DNA of 64,000 bases from Thermoplasmata archaeon (GCA_021796385.1 JAJYXQ010000007.1:1-64000); one strand, 5' to 3'; counted from the stretch's first letter, positions 34,928-45,385 are shown. Translations and numbers: made by a program. Notes: a model not told the origin generated them from the letters alone.

Positions 34928-35590
34928 ATGGGCCTAACACCGGGCGTTGCAGCGGCACTTCATCACCTCAGATCGAAGGACCCCACGTTGGGTGCTTGGA
35001 TTCGTCGGATCGGACCCTGCGAGATCGAACGGAGCCCAGGGGGGTTCCGAGCCCTCGCCCGAGCCATCATCTTCCAACAGGTCTCGGGCGCCGCCGGAAC
35101 CTCAATCTACCGTAGGGTGTGCACCGCGGGAGGTAGGGGGTCCTTCCCCAAGGCATCGTGGTTCCTTGAGGCGCCTTTGGAGACCCTGCGCACTTCCGGA
35201 CTGTCTCCACAAAAGTCCACCTATCTTAGGGACCTCGCCCACCGTGTCGATAGCGGGGAGTTGGACTTTGGCCACCTTGGCGCCCTCTCCGACGAGGAAG
35301 TCATCGAAGAGTTGACCCAGGTCCATGGCGTCGGTCGATGGACGGCGCAGATGTATCTCCTGTTCCACATGGGGCGGCCCAATGTGCTTCCGACCGGCGA
35401 CCTCGGGGTTCGAAAGGGAGTTCAACGGGTGTACGGGTACCGGTCGCTTCCCTCCGAGGGGACCGTCCGTAGGCACGGTCGTCGTTGGGACCCATTCTGC
35501 TCCTTGGGCAGCTACTACATGTGGCGAAGCCTCGAAATCGACCCTCAGGATCAAGCGATATCGCAGGAGATCCCACCGGCTCGAAGCTAA
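34928..35590 (+). CDS. HhH-GPD DNA glycosylase, AlkA-like 3-methyladenine glycosylase
   Basis: ALARAIIFQQVSGAAGTSIYRRV, LTQVHGVGRWTAQMYLLFHMGRPNVLPTGDLGVRKG. Confidence 0.88.
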   Translation: MGLTPGVAAALHHLRSKDPTLGAWIRRIGPCEIERSPGGFRALARAIIFQQVSGAAGTSIYRRVCTAGGRGSFPKASWFLEAPLETLRTSGLSPQKSTYLRDLAHRVDSGELDFGHLGALSDEEVIEELTQVHGVGRWTAQMYLLFHMGRPNVLPTGDLGVRKGVQRVYGYRSLPSEGTVRRHGRRWDPFCSLGSYYMWRSLEIDPQDQAISQEIPPARS

Positions 35591-35918
35591 GACGATCGGC
35601 GACCGATCGAGGACCGTACGCGCTCGGTTCGGCCTTCATCACGGTGTCGGTTGGAATCGAAGGGTTTCCCAGTTCGAGCGCCGCTGACCTAGGAGGATAC
35701 GCGAGGGTCGAATCTACCACCGGTCCACTTCTATCATGAGATGGGTACGGCCTCCATGAGCAATCGCATAGGCAGGGGTTGGCCATATGGCAGTTTCCAG
35801 AAGACCAACCCACCGGTCCTATGGACGTGGGCGGGGTGGACCCTGGATCTCTGGCGAAGGGCCTCCGAAGGGAACCGGGTCGCGTCGAAGAAGACCTGTA
35901 CTACCCTAAAGGCGTCCC

Positions 35919-38900
35919 TCACCCATATCCCGGCGGGGCCGCTTCCGTCGGATTCGTAGACGGGTCCGGTTCGGAGCCGACTTGCCTCTTGTCGTCGGGT
36001 CTGTTCGCCTCGGGGTCTGGATTACGTTGCGGTAGTTTCCCACTCGACCTGGCCCGAAGTAGCCAGAAACCGATGAGGGCAACGATTCCGGCTCCAACAA
36101 GGGCTACCCAATCCACCCACGATGCACCGGACGACCCTTGGTCGTTTGCGGGGGGTACTGTGGTCGGCGCTAGATGCGTGATGATTCCGACAGTGACATT
36201 GGTCCATTCGGCCGTTTGGTTCAGGTTCGCTTCTAGTGTGATCGTGATTGTACCGGGAAGAACCCCGGCAATGAGTGTGGTGGACGAGGTGTTTGAGGAA
36301 GTCAAGCGGGCGAGCGAGTTGTTCAAGCTCCAATGATAATCGATGCCCCCAGGGCACGGTCCACCCCGGCAGCTCGCGTTGGCGGTGAAATTTATCTTTT
36401 CCGAGGCGAAGATGAAAGGCGGAATGGGGGTGATGGAGACGGAAGTGAGTACGGGTCCGGGCAGCCTTTGCGCGACGACCTGGAGGGCCGCCGAGGCCCC
36501 CCGCACAACCCCACTCAATGAGACGTTCAGAAAGAGCGAAAGGTTCCCCGGGGATGTCCCGGCAACAACACGGACTACCGAGGTATTGGTACCGCTCAGC
36601 TGACCATCATTACCGGCGAGGTGCCATGCGTACACCGTGCTTAACGGGCATGGCCCGCCGGAACACTGTACGGAAGTCTGGAAGGTCATCGACTGCCCAG
36701 TATCGAGGGTGGCATTTGCTGGGAGGATGGCAACGCTTGAAAGTACAATGGGCACTCCGATGGTGACTACGGCAACTGGACTGGATAGGTTCTGCGCCCC
36801 ATCGAAATCGCACCGCACGGTGAGGTGGACGATGCCGTAGGTGCTCCCCGCAGTGAATTCGACAGTGCCTCCGAAGGACGCATTGAGGCTCCCATCGCTC
36901 CCCGGTGAAACGCTCCAGGTCCAGTTCACTGTGGCCCCTTGGGAGAACACACACGGACCACTCCCGCACTCCGCCGAGGCGGCGAAGTACTGTTTTTGAC
37001 CGTAACCCAAAGAAATGGCGATTGGGGTAATAGTTACGTTGGTCAATCCCCGGACAATCGTGACAAAGCTGGTCCACCCGAGGGTGGAACCCGGCATCCG
37101 AGCCCACACCATGAGCTCATAGCTACCCGGATTGAGGGGGGTGAGCACGGTATGTGACCCGTAGTAGGTGCTCAATGAAAAGCCCGAAGAGTTTCCCACC
37201 CACGTGTAATTGACGCTCGATGGACAGGGCTGCAAGAAACAGGTGGCTAAAGCACTTATCGCCGCTGGTGGTGTCCCGTTGGTCCCGAGGTAGAGGGTCA
37301 GGGAACCGGGATCGATCTTCAGGGAGGAAAGGGAGGGTTCACCTCCCGAGGTCGTGTTGATAATGGAAATGGCATCCACGCCGAGGTCCTCGAGGAACAC
37401 GAGGTGGCTTTGGTTGTCGTAGGAAGCGTAGAGGGGCATGCTCCCCACCGTGAGATTTCCGGCCGGGGCCGTTCCATTGAAGACGCTCATCTGAAATCCC
37501 CACTCGTTGGACACCCACATGGTCGTGTTGGCGGGGTCGAAAACGAAACTCCCCTCCCCGATCGTGGAGATTCCTTTGGCGAGGACAGTATTGTTCCCTC
37601 CGGCGATGATCGTGAAATTGTAGGGCAGGCTCACAAACACCTCATTCCGCACTGGGTCGACGTTTACATCGACGGGGTAATCGCCCAGCGACACGTTCGT
37701 CTCCCATCGGTTCGAGGTGCACGAGTAGACCTCCAACTGGTCGAGTTGCCCGTCTCCCACGTAGAGGGAGTTCGTGTCGGTGTCCACAGCGACGGCAACC
37801 GGGTGGCTCCCCGCCGGGAAAGATGTGATCACACTAGCGTTCGCGCTCGATAGTGCGACCACCTCTCCGCCCCCTCCCCCAGGAAGCTGGAGGATGACGT
37901 ACAAATCTTGGTTCACGCTGTCGTAGGCGGAACCCACGGGGCTACCGGCGAGGGGTATCGTGGATAACACAGAATAGTTCGTGGCCGAGATCACCGTGAG
38001 GAGGTTGGTAGCGAGATTCCCCACATAGAAGCGCTCGTTCGCTGGATCGTACGTGATATCATAGGGAGATCCCCCTAACGCCTGCTGACCGACGACACGG
38101 TGTGTGGTTCCCGAGATCGTGGAGAGATTTTGCCCACCCACCACGATCGTGGCATCCGTTGTCGGGTCGTAGGCTATGCCGGAGAGTGGGAAACTGGTGA
38201 GGATGGAGCCGACCTGGCCGAATGTCGTAGCGTTCACGATCGTGATGTTGCCGGAACCCATGTTCGGCACCCAGACGTTTCCCGTTGAGTTCACCACCAT
38301 CATGCCGGACACAGACCAACTTGGGGTCGACCCAGTTCCAAAGCTTCCGGTCACATTGTAGGTAGTGGTATTCATCACGATCACATCCGTGCCCAATACA
38401 TTCGACAGTAACAGGTCACTCCCGTCCAGAGTCAGACCAAAGTAGACGGTTCCCCCAAGGTTCAACGTCTGGAGCACCGTTCCATTGGCCGGGTCGATGA
38501 CCTCAAGGAACGACCGCCAGTGAACTGACCCATTGTAGCGGCCCGTGAGATAGATCAAACCGTTGCCTGGATCGTACGTAATCGACTCGGTCTGCCCGGG
38601 GGCCGAGAGGGTGGAAATCTGACGACCTGCCGTCGTAGAGATGACAAGGACACCACTATTCAACGTTCCTGTGGTAGCGTACAGGTCTTGATTGGATGGG
38701 TCATAAGCGAGTCCATAAGGGTGGTCTAATCCACCCCCTAGGCGGAGGAACCCTCCCCAGGAATTGTTGTTGTTCGGAGCGGCGATTACGATATCACCTC
38801 CCCCATAGCTCGCGATGTATACATCGCCGTTCGAAGGGTTCACGACCATTCCCGACGGGCTCCCAATATTGTGAATGGTACCGACCACGGTGTTGTTCCG

Positions 38901-39674
38901 GGTTGAGATCACGGAGACATTGGCACCGGACCAACTTCCGACATAAACGGCTTGATTGAACGGATCATAGACGGCCGTGTACGGCGCTCCGCCAACCACG
39001 ATAGAGCCGATCACCGCCCGGGTCGTGATGTTCACCACGATCACATTGTCGACTCCCGGATTGATGGTTGGAAGGCCCTTTACGTAAACCACACCCGGGC
39101 AAGTAACGAACATCTCGTTCAAGGCCGGATCCTCGGTGAGCGAGGTGGGGTTCAGGCAGCCGGCCACATTGGCGTTTCCCGGCAAGAGGGAGTTGTTCCA
39201 CAGGTCCAAGGTCTGGGTGACCAATCCCGTCCCAGAGGGGCCCGCAGTCGCAGGGGATGGAGGAGCCGGTGCGACGTTCATCGTCCGTCCGGTGCGGTCT
39301 GTGGGAGTCCACGGGGTGGAAAAACCGCCCGTTCCCGATGGCGAAGCATCGGAGCTCTGGCCCCAGTCAACAGCCTGACCCTGCTTGAAGTGACTTCCGC
39401 TCAGTTTTGGTGAACCCTGTACGGGCGGGGAAAGTAGGGGGGCCACGGGAACGCCGGTAAGTCCCTGGGGTTCCCGGAGCGGGGCCTGTTGCCACACCAT
39501 ACCCGGAAGAAGCACGATAATTGCGGACAACAGCACGATCCCTCGGGCCAAGAAGCGCCGGTTTCGGATACCCGTCGCATCGGGCCCACCATGGGGAACG
39601 CGTCCGGTCACTTCCCGCTCCGATCGCATCAAGGAAATTGGTACAGCGTCAACGTGGGACCCTGAATTAGCCAA
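35919..39674 (-). CDS. Giant surface protein: YVTN-type beta-propeller repeats plus Cys-bearing Ig modules, C-terminal TM
   Basis: Repeats such as YDPFNQAVYVGSWSGANVSVIS, VNPSNGDVYIASYGGGDI, YDPANERFYVGNLATNLLTVIS; Ig modules with CxGGPCP; TM then acidic tail. Confidence 0.83.
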   Translation of the reverse strand: MANSGSHVDAVPISLMRSEREVTGRVPHGGPDATGIRNRRFLARGIVLLSAIIVLLPGMVWQQAPLREPQGLTGVPVAPLLSPPVQGSPKLSGSHFKQGQAVDWGQSSDASPSGTGGFSTPWTPTDRTGRTMNVAPAPPSPATAGPSGTGLVTQTLDLWNNSLLPGNANVAGCLNPTSLTEDPALNEMFVTCPGVVYVKGLPTINPGVDNVIVVNITTRAVIGSIVVGGAPYTAVYDPFNQAVYVGSWSGANVSVISTRNNTVVGTIHNIGSPSGMVVNPSNGDVYIASYGGGDIVIAAPNNNNSWGGFLRLGGGLDHPYGLAYDPSNQDLYATTGTLNSGVLVISTTAGRQISTLSAPGQTESITYDPGNGLIYLTGRYNGSVHWRSFLEVIDPANGTVLQTLNLGGTVYFGLTLDGSDLLLSNVLGTDVIVMNTTTYNVTGSFGTGSTPSWSVSGMMVVNSTGNVWVPNMGSGNITIVNATTFGQVGSILTSFPLSGIAYDPTTDATIVVGGQNLSTISGTTHRVVGQQALGGSPYDITYDPANERFYVGNLATNLLTVISATNYSVLSTIPLAGSPVGSAYDSVNQDLYVILQLPGGGGGEVVALSSANASVITSFPAGSHPVAVAVDTDTNSLYVGDGQLDQLEVYSCTSNRWETNVSLGDYPVDVNVDPVRNEVFVSLPYNFTIIAGGNNTVLAKGISTIGEGSFVFDPANTTMWVSNEWGFQMSVFNGTAPAGNLTVGSMPLYASYDNQSHLVFLEDLGVDAISIINTTSGGEPSLSSLKIDPGSLTLYLGTNGTPPAAISALATCFLQPCPSSVNYTWVGNSSGFSLSTYYGSHTVLTPLNPGSYELMVWARMPGSTLGWTSFVTIVRGLTNVTITPIAISLGYGQKQYFAASAECGSGPCVFSQGATVNWTWSVSPGSDGSLNASFGGTVEFTAGSTYGIVHLTVRCDFDGAQNLSSPVAVVTIGVPIVLSSVAILPANATLDTGQSMTFQTSVQCSGGPCPLSTVYAWHLAGNDGQLSGTNTSVVRVVAGTSPGNLSLFLNVSLSGVVRGASAALQVVAQRLPGPVLTSVSITPIPPFIFASEKINFTANASCRGGPCPGGIDYHWSLNNSLARLTSSNTSSTTLIAGVLPGTITITLEANLNQTAEWTNVTVGIITHLAPTTVPPANDQGSSGASWVDWVALVGAGIVALIGFWLLRARSSGKLPQRNPDPEANRPDDKRQVGSEPDPSTNPTEAAPPGYG

Positions 39675-39893
39675 GGGTGGTAGGCCTCACCAAGAGAGAT
39701 GGGGCCCCCGTTCATAACCCTTACTTTGAGTCCCGGACCCTCTCCTATTGATGCCCGGCCGGTATCGTGCTGAGGTTTGTCGACACCTCCCCTCTCACAT
39801 CGTCGGAAGACGCCATCAGGGGGTGGGGGCAAACCGTCCCTGTTCGGTCGGAGCATCGGACCGTTCAAATATCCAGCCCGTTAGAAGGGGGCC

Positions 39894-41303
39894 GTGGCGC
39901 CCCGCTACGAAGACACCCTCCAGTATCTGTGGGGATTACGTCGGCTTGGGGCCAAATCGGACCTTACGGTCATCCGGGCCATCCTCGCCTCTCTCGGGAA
40001 CCCTCAGCGCTCTTTCCCCTCGATCCACATTACCGGAAGCAAAGGCAAGGGGTCGACAGCCGCCCTGTGCGCCGCGGTGCTCCATACCGCAGGGTACCGG
40101 ACTGGACTCTACACGAGCCCGCACATGCTCTCCTACCGCGAACGAACCGTTGTGGACGGAGTGCCGATCCCGAAGGAAACCGTGGTGGACCTCGTGGAGC
40201 TCGTCCGGGAGACCTCGGCCTCGCTCCTTCAAGCGGGCACCATCGACCGGGAGCCCACGTTCTTTGAGATCACCACGGCCGTTGCGTTCGCACATTTCAA
40301 ACGCGAGCACGTGCAAGCCGGAGTGATCGAAGTGGGGCTCGGCGGTCGGCTCGATGCGACCAACACCATCGATGCTCCGGTATGTGCGATCACCACGCTC
40401 GAGCTTGAGCATACGGAGATCCTCGGGCCGACGCTCACGGACATCGCCCGGGAGAAGGCTGGGATCCTCCACCCCGGCACCCGGCTCGTGACCGGGGTCG
40501 ACGCTGGAGAAGGGCTCCAAGAACTCGAGCGAGTGGCCTACGGACTCCGGGTCCCCACTTGGCGGATCGGGTCGGAGATCCGGGTGGAACGTACCCGCCA
40601 AGACCGGGAATCCCAGGTCGTGGACGTACAAAATCCCCTCCGCCACCATACCGGCCTTCGGATCCCCCTCCTCGGCGGTTTCCAGGTGCTCAACGCCGGG
40701 GTGGCGGTCTCCGTCCTCGATCGTTTTGCGGAAGCGACCGGGCTCACTATTCCGGAGGAAGCGTACCACCGCGGGCTCGCTCAAACCTTGTGGCCCGGTC
40801 GGCTGGAACGATTGTCGGAAGCACCGTGCTTTTACGCGGATGCAGCCCACACGGAGATGAGCGCGCGGGCGCTCACGAAATCGATGCTTGAGATCGAACC
40901 GGATGCCCCTCGGAACCGGAACGTCGTGCTCTTCTCGTGTCTGCGCGACAAGCGCATGGGGGCCATCCTGGAGGAGTTCTCCCGGTTGGCGGATACCATT
41001 GTTCTCACGGAGCTCCGGAACGACCGGGCCATGCCCGTTAAAGAGATGGAGCGGGCGGCCCGCGGGCGTTTTTCCCGCATCTTGGTGGCTCCCCAGATCC
41101 CGCAGGCGCTGGAACTGGCCCGGGCCGCCGTGCCTTCGGGGGGTTTCCTCTTGGCGACCGGCAGCACCTACCTCATCTCGGAGGTGGAGGCCGCGGTCAA
41201 GGGTGTGTCGGTGGAGGAACCCCGGCTCTCGGACCCCCTTCCGACAACTGCTTCCGGCGCCGGTATCGCAGGAAGAACCAGGCGATCAGCACAACAAGTG
41301 TGA
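39894..41303 (+). CDS. folC: Folylpolyglutamate synthase / dihydrofolate synthase (FolC-like)
   Basis: SIHITGSKGKGSTAALCAAVLHTAGYRTGLYTSPHMLSYRER, EVGLGGRLDATN, HTEILGPTLTDIAREKAGI, DAAHTEMSARAL. GTG start. Confidence 0.9.
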   Translation: MAPRYEDTLQYLWGLRRLGAKSDLTVIRAILASLGNPQRSFPSIHITGSKGKGSTAALCAAVLHTAGYRTGLYTSPHMLSYRERTVVDGVPIPKETVVDLVELVRETSASLLQAGTIDREPTFFEITTAVAFAHFKREHVQAGVIEVGLGGRLDATNTIDAPVCAITTLELEHTEILGPTLTDIAREKAGILHPGTRLVTGVDAGEGLQELERVAYGLRVPTWRIGSEIRVERTRQDRESQVVDVQNPLRHHTGLRIPLLGGFQVLNAGVAVSVLDRFAEATGLTIPEEAYHRGLAQTLWPGRLERLSEAPCFYADAAHTEMSARALTKSMLEIEPDAPRNRNVVLFSCLRDKRMGAILEEFSRLADTIVLTELRNDRAMPVKEMERAARGRFSRILVAPQIPQALELARAAVPSGGFLLATGSTYLISEVEAAVKGVSVEEPRLSDPLPTTASGAGIAGRTRRSAQQV

Positions 41304-41883
41304 CGCCTCCGACCACATCGAGTAGAGTGAAGTACGGGTCGAGGCGAGTGAAATTGGACCCGAGGACGTATCCGACGTAGACCATGGCCACGGTGAACGG
41401 GAGCGATCCGAGGACCGTAAAGGCGACGAACCGGGGCTTGTCCATCCGTGCGACCCCCGCCGGATAGGAGATGTAAGCTCGCACGAGAGGAAGGAGCCGT
41501 GCCAGGAACACGGTGCCCTCTCCGTGCTTTGAAAAGAACCGATGGGCCCGGTCGATGTCCTCCTCCTCAATGTAGAACCGCTTCCCGAAACGTTTGAGGG
41601 CGGGAAGTCCGAACACCTGACCGATAAGGTACCCGCCGAGGGCGCCCAGGAGGCCGCCGACGACCGCCGCGGTCACCACCGTGACCCAAGTGAAGGGGAT
41701 CCCGAGGAATCCGACGGCCCCTTGGGAAAGGAGCACGCCTGAGAATGGGAGGATCACCTCGCTGGGGAGGGGTGGCAGTCCGAGGCTCTCGAAGAACATG
41801 AGGGCCAAGAGCCCGGGGATACCCACGGTGGTTAGGAACCATTCGATGGTGGTAAAGAGCGTGGCGGTGACCGAGAAGACCAT
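41197..41883 (-). CDS. DedA / SNARE-associated family membrane protein
   Basis: LPPLPSEVILPFSGVLLSQG, GALGGYLIGQVFGLPALKRFGKRFYIEEEDIDRAHRFFSKHGEGTVFLARLLPLVRAYISYPAGVARM. Confidence 0.9.
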   Translation of the reverse strand: MVFSVTATLFTTIEWFLTTVGIPGLLALMFFESLGLPPLPSEVILPFSGVLLSQGAVGFLGIPFTWVTVVTAAVVGGLLGALGGYLIGQVFGLPALKRFGKRFYIEEEDIDRAHRFFSKHGEGTVFLARLLPLVRAYISYPAGVARMDKPRFVAFTVLGSLPFTVAMVYVGYVLGSNFTRLDPYFTLLDVVGGVTLVVLIAWFFLRYRRRKQLSEGGPRAGVPPPTHP

Positions 41884-41891
41884 GTAAGGCC

Positions 41892-42200
41892 CTAGGAGGG
41901 GGGCTTTCCGCCTTTCCCCACCTTCTCCGAGAGGACCTTGTGGCTGGTCTTCTCCATCTCCGTGACAAGCTCCAAGACATCCTCATCCGATGCCGGTGGA
42001 ACACCTTTGAGCTCCGGTGGTTCCTCTACGGGCTCTTCCGCCGACTCTTCGTCGGTGAGTTCCTCGGGAGGTTCTACCTTCGTGGTCCTTTCCGCAGGGC
42101 CCTTTTTCCCCTTGAGCTTGTAGAGGATGAGCACGACCACCACGATGACCAAGGTCGGCCCGATCATGAGCGCTAGGTCAAGGAGCGTATCGTCCGTCAT
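41892..42200 (-). CDS. Small single-TM protein with charged tail
   Basis: 102 aa; TM LMIGPTLVIVVVVLILYKLKGKKG; tightly packed between gcvH and the DedA gene. Confidence 0.55.
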   Translation of the reverse strand: MTDDTLLDLALMIGPTLVIVVVVLILYKLKGKKGPAERTTKVEPPEELTDEESAEEPVEEPPELKGVPPASDEDVLELVTEMEKTSHKVLSEKVGKGGKPPS

Positions 42201-42206
42201 GGAGAT

Positions 42207-42593
42207 TCAGGTCTTGGAAGCTAAGAGGGATTTGTACTTTTCGCTGGAAAGCAGGTCTTCGGGTACCTTGGTGACCTCGAGGACGAAAATCCAACCACGG
42301 CCGTAGGGGTCTTTGTTAAGCCACTCAGGATGGGACTTGAGTTCCTCGTTGGCTTCCACGACCTTTCCGGCGGCCGGAGCATAGACGTCCGCGACCGTCT
42401 TCACGGATTCGAGGACTCCAACTCCCTTCCCCGCCTCGTAGGCGGCTCCCACCTCCGGGAGCTCCACGAACACGATATCGGTGAGCTCAGCCTGGGCGTG
42501 GTCGGTAACGCCCACGCGCAAACGGTTCCCTTCCACCTTGACCCATTCGTGGGAGGTCGTGTAGAGCAATCCCTCCGGAACATTCTCCACCAT
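42207..42593 (-). CDS. gcvH: Glycine cleavage system H protein
   Basis: YTTSHEWVKVEGNRLRVGVTDHAQAELTDIVFVELPEVG, ESVKTVADVYAPAAGKVVEAN (lipoyl Lys). Confidence 0.95.
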   Translation of the reverse strand: MVENVPEGLLYTTSHEWVKVEGNRLRVGVTDHAQAELTDIVFVELPEVGAAYEAGKGVGVLESVKTVADVYAPAAGKVVEANEELKSHPEWLNKDPYGRGWIFVLEVTKVPEDLLSSEKYKSLLASKT

Positions 42594-42603
42594 GGCGTTC
42601 CCC

Positions 42604-43839
42604 TCAGGTCCCCTCCTGCCAGGAGTTTAGATAACGTTTCTGGGCTTCGGTGAGCACGTCGACCTGGGCCCCGCAGGCATTGAGGGCGGCGCGCGCCACC
42701 CGGTCGTCCAGTTCCTGGGGTACCGGGTGTACCCCGGGCTTCAATTTCTTCCCCGAGCGGAGTATATGTTCCGCAGACAGCGCCTGGAGCGCGAAGCTCA
42801 TGTCCATGATCTCCGCAGGATGGCCCTGGCCTGCCGAAAGGTTCACGAGCCGTCCTTCCGCCAAAAGATAGACCTTCCGGCCGTCCTTGAAGACGAATTC
42901 CTCGACCATGGGACGCGCTTTGCGATGCCGGACCGAGAGTGCGTTCAGGTCCTTCTTGCTGATCTCCACATCGAAGTGACCCGAGTTGGCGAGGAGGCAG
43001 CCGTCCTTCATCACCTCGAAGTGGGCGCGGGTGACGACATCGGCACAGCCCGTGACAGTGACGATGAGGTCCGCCTCCTTGGCTGCGTCGATCATCCGGC
43101 GGACCCGGTACCCTTCGAGCCGTGCCTCGACAGCCCGCGCAGGGTCCACCTCGGTCACGATGACATCGGCTCCGAGCCCCCGCAGGCGGGATGCCACCCC
43201 CTTGCCACACCAGCCATAACCGGCCACCACAGCCGTCTTCCCTGCGATGGTGAGGTTCGTGGCGCTGAAGATCCCGTCTAGGGTGGATTGTCCTGTGCCG
43301 TACCGGTTGTCGAACAGGTGTTTCATCGTGGCGTCGTTGACATCGATCGCGGGCCAGGGAAGCTTGCCATCCCGTTCCATCGCCCGGAGCCGGACGACCC
43401 CCGTGGTGGTCTCCTCCGTGCTCCCGAGAACCTTGAGCCCCTTCCGGACAGCGGCTGCGACCAGGTCCGCCCCATCGTCGATGATAATGTCGGGATCCGC
43501 GGCGAGCATCGCCTCGATCCCCTTCTGGTAGTCTTCGACGGATTCTCCCTTGCGCGCAAAGGTCTCGACCCCTTCGAGACGAAGGGCCGCCACGACCTCG
43601 TCGTCCGTGGTGAGGGGGTTGGACGCCGCAAGGTGAACATCCCCTCCTCCGGCCTTCAGGGCAAGGGCCAGAGCGGCGGTCTTGGCCTCGACATGGAGCA
43701 CGAGGGAAAGCGTCTTTCCGTGGAACGGTGCCTCCCGCGTGAAGCGCGCCCGGATCTCTTCCAAGATGGGCATGTGGGCCCGTACCCACGCGATCTTTTC
43801 GAGCCCGCGGTTCGCCTGTTCGTTCTGCTGCGCCATCAT
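42604..43839 (-). CDS. ahcY: Adenosylhomocysteinase
   Basis: VAAVRKGLKVLGSTEETTTGVVRL, FDNRYGTGQSTLDGIFSATNLTIAGKTAVVAGYGWCGKGVASRLRGLGADVIVTEVDP, NSGHFDVEI, AAGQGHP-type motif. Confidence 0.96.
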   Translation of the reverse strand: MMAQQNEQANRGLEKIAWVRAHMPILEEIRARFTREAPFHGKTLSLVLHVEAKTAALALALKAGGGDVHLAASNPLTTDDEVVAALRLEGVETFARKGESVEDYQKGIEAMLAADPDIIIDDGADLVAAAVRKGLKVLGSTEETTTGVVRLRAMERDGKLPWPAIDVNDATMKHLFDNRYGTGQSTLDGIFSATNLTIAGKTAVVAGYGWCGKGVASRLRGLGADVIVTEVDPARAVEARLEGYRVRRMIDAAKEADLIVTVTGCADVVTRAHFEVMKDGCLLANSGHFDVEISKKDLNALSVRHRKARPMVEEFVFKDGRKVYLLAEGRLVNLSAGQGHPAEIMDMSFALQALSAEHILRSGKKLKPGVHPVPQELDDRVARAALNACGAQVDVLTEAQKRYLNSWQEGT

Positions 43840-43927
43840 CGCCCGTCACTCCTTGACCGGGATGAACCTTTCGTCCCCTTCCGGAAGATGGCGAGAACGG
43901 ACCGCGAGCGCCGCAAGCGTCGGAAGC

Positions 43928-44635
43928 CTAGTGACCGAGAGCCTCGACGAAGGTCACTTCGGCTTGCCCATGGGTCTTGTTCTTGAGCTTCTCCTGAAGG
44001 TCCGTCTGGACCCCTCCGGGGATCTCGACGAGCCCGCTCCAGGTGCCATCGGATCCCCAGTCCTCCTCCAATATCTTCCCCGCCGCCTTGATGTCCGAGA
44101 TGATCCGGGGGTACTGGGCCGCCTCGACCTTCACCCGGACCTTGACGTGTTCCATCCGGATCGGGAGGAGCGGTCGTAGCTTGTCGAGGGCCTCATTGGC
44201 CAGGGTGTCGATGTCGCGGAACGGTTCGACGTGGAACTTCGCCTCCTCGAGCGCCGCGGCGATGCGCGTGGGGGGGTGCGGGGCTCCCGTCTGGGGGTTG
44301 ATCGCATTGCGCGCAATGAAATCAACGACCTGGCGCCGCTTCTGTTCGACCATCACCCGCTTCTGCTCGGTGGTGATCTGGACTTCGCCATGGCGGATGA
44401 TCTCCTTGGCGATGGCGTAGACATCCACCGTATGGAACTGTTTCATCAGGAACTCGTCGGACACCTTGTCCCCTTTCTTCGCATCCTTGTAGATGTGGTC
44501 CTGGGCGAGCTTCTCCCGCAGGTCCACCTCCTTCCCGGACTTCACTTCTTGGACCACGGCGGGGTCCACGAGGACTTCGAAATGGCTTCCCGCCTTCACA
44601 AGGCGGGCAATGACAGCGTCCTCCGCCTTGACCAT
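43928..44635 (-). CDS. Ribosome maturation protein SBDS/SDO1 family
   Basis: MVKAEDAVIARLVKAGSHFEVLVDPAVV, EITTEQK-like VQITTEQKRVMVEQKRRQVVDFIARNAINPQTGAPHPPTRIAAALEEA. Confidence 0.94.
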   Translation of the reverse strand: MVKAEDAVIARLVKAGSHFEVLVDPAVVQEVKSGKEVDLREKLAQDHIYKDAKKGDKVSDEFLMKQFHTVDVYAIAKEIIRHGEVQITTEQKRVMVEQKRRQVVDFIARNAINPQTGAPHPPTRIAAALEEAKFHVEPFRDIDTLANEALDKLRPLLPIRMEHVKVRVKVEAAQYPRIISDIKAAGKILEEDWGSDGTWSGLVEIPGGVQTDLQEKLKNKTHGQAEVTFVEALGH

Positions 44636-45385
44636 CTAGCTCTTGGAATTCTTTCCAGAAGCCGGGGGTAGGCGGGCCGAGTACTTTTCCACCTGATCGG
44701 TCGAAAAGCGCTGGAAGCCCTTGTCCTTTTGCACAACGCAGATCTCGACCGAGCCCAGGTTCGAAGGGTCCTCCATCGACTGCTGGAGTCCTTGGAGGGC
44801 GAGAAGCACCCCTTCGTCCATGCTCATCCCTTCCGTGTACTTCTCCTCAAAGAGTTCCATCACGGGTGTCCGGTTTCCACCGATGGAAGAAGCCCGGAAC
44901 GAGGTGAGGGATCCCGAAGGGTCCGTTTCGAAGAGATGGACCCCCGTGTCGTCGATCCCACCGACGAGGAGGGCGGTCCCGAACGGGCGCACCCCGCCGA
45001 ACTGGGTGTATTGCTGCTTGTAGTCGCACACGGCCCGCACCAGCATCTCGAGGCTGATGGGTTCGTTGTACGTGACCCGGTTGATCTGGCTGGTCAGGCG
45101 AGCGTAATCGACCAAAACCCGGGCATCGGCCACGAGTCCGGCCGTGGCGGCGCCGATGTGGTCGTCCACCTTGTGGATCTTCTCAACGGAGGAGGGTTCG
45201 GCAAGCTTCGGATTGGCGATACGCCGGTCCGCTACGAGGGCCACTCCATCCTTGAAGACAACACCGGCGGTCGCGGTACCTCGCCGGACGGATTCCCGGG
45301 CGTACTCCACTTGAAAGAGACGGCCATCAGGGGAAAAGACGGTGATCGCTCGGTCGTACGCCATCTGGCCGGGTTGCATTTCCAT
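44636..45385 (-). CDS. psmA: 20S proteasome alpha subunit
   Basis: MAYDRAITVFSPDGRLFQVEYARESVRRGTATAGV (proteasome alpha signature), GGIDDTGVHLFETDPSG. Confidence 0.96.
   Translation of the reverse strand: MEMQPGQMAYDRAITVFSPDGRLFQVEYARESVRRGTATAGVVFKDGVALVADRRIANPKLAEPSSVEKIHKVDDHIGAATAGLVADARVLVDYARLTSQINRVTYNEPISLEMLVRAVCDYKQQYTQFGGVRPFGTALLVGGIDDTGVHLFETDPSGSLTSFRASSIGGNRTPVMELFEEKYTEGMSMDEGVLLALQGLQQSMEDPSNLGSVEICVVQKDKGFQRFSTDQVEKYSARLPPASGKNSKS

Noticed and set aside
35734-35959. Small ORFs 35734..35922 (-), 35741..35959 (+), 35779..36336 (+)
   Set aside because: Overlapping alternatives in an intergenic region or antisense to the propeller protein; no family signature to choose between them.
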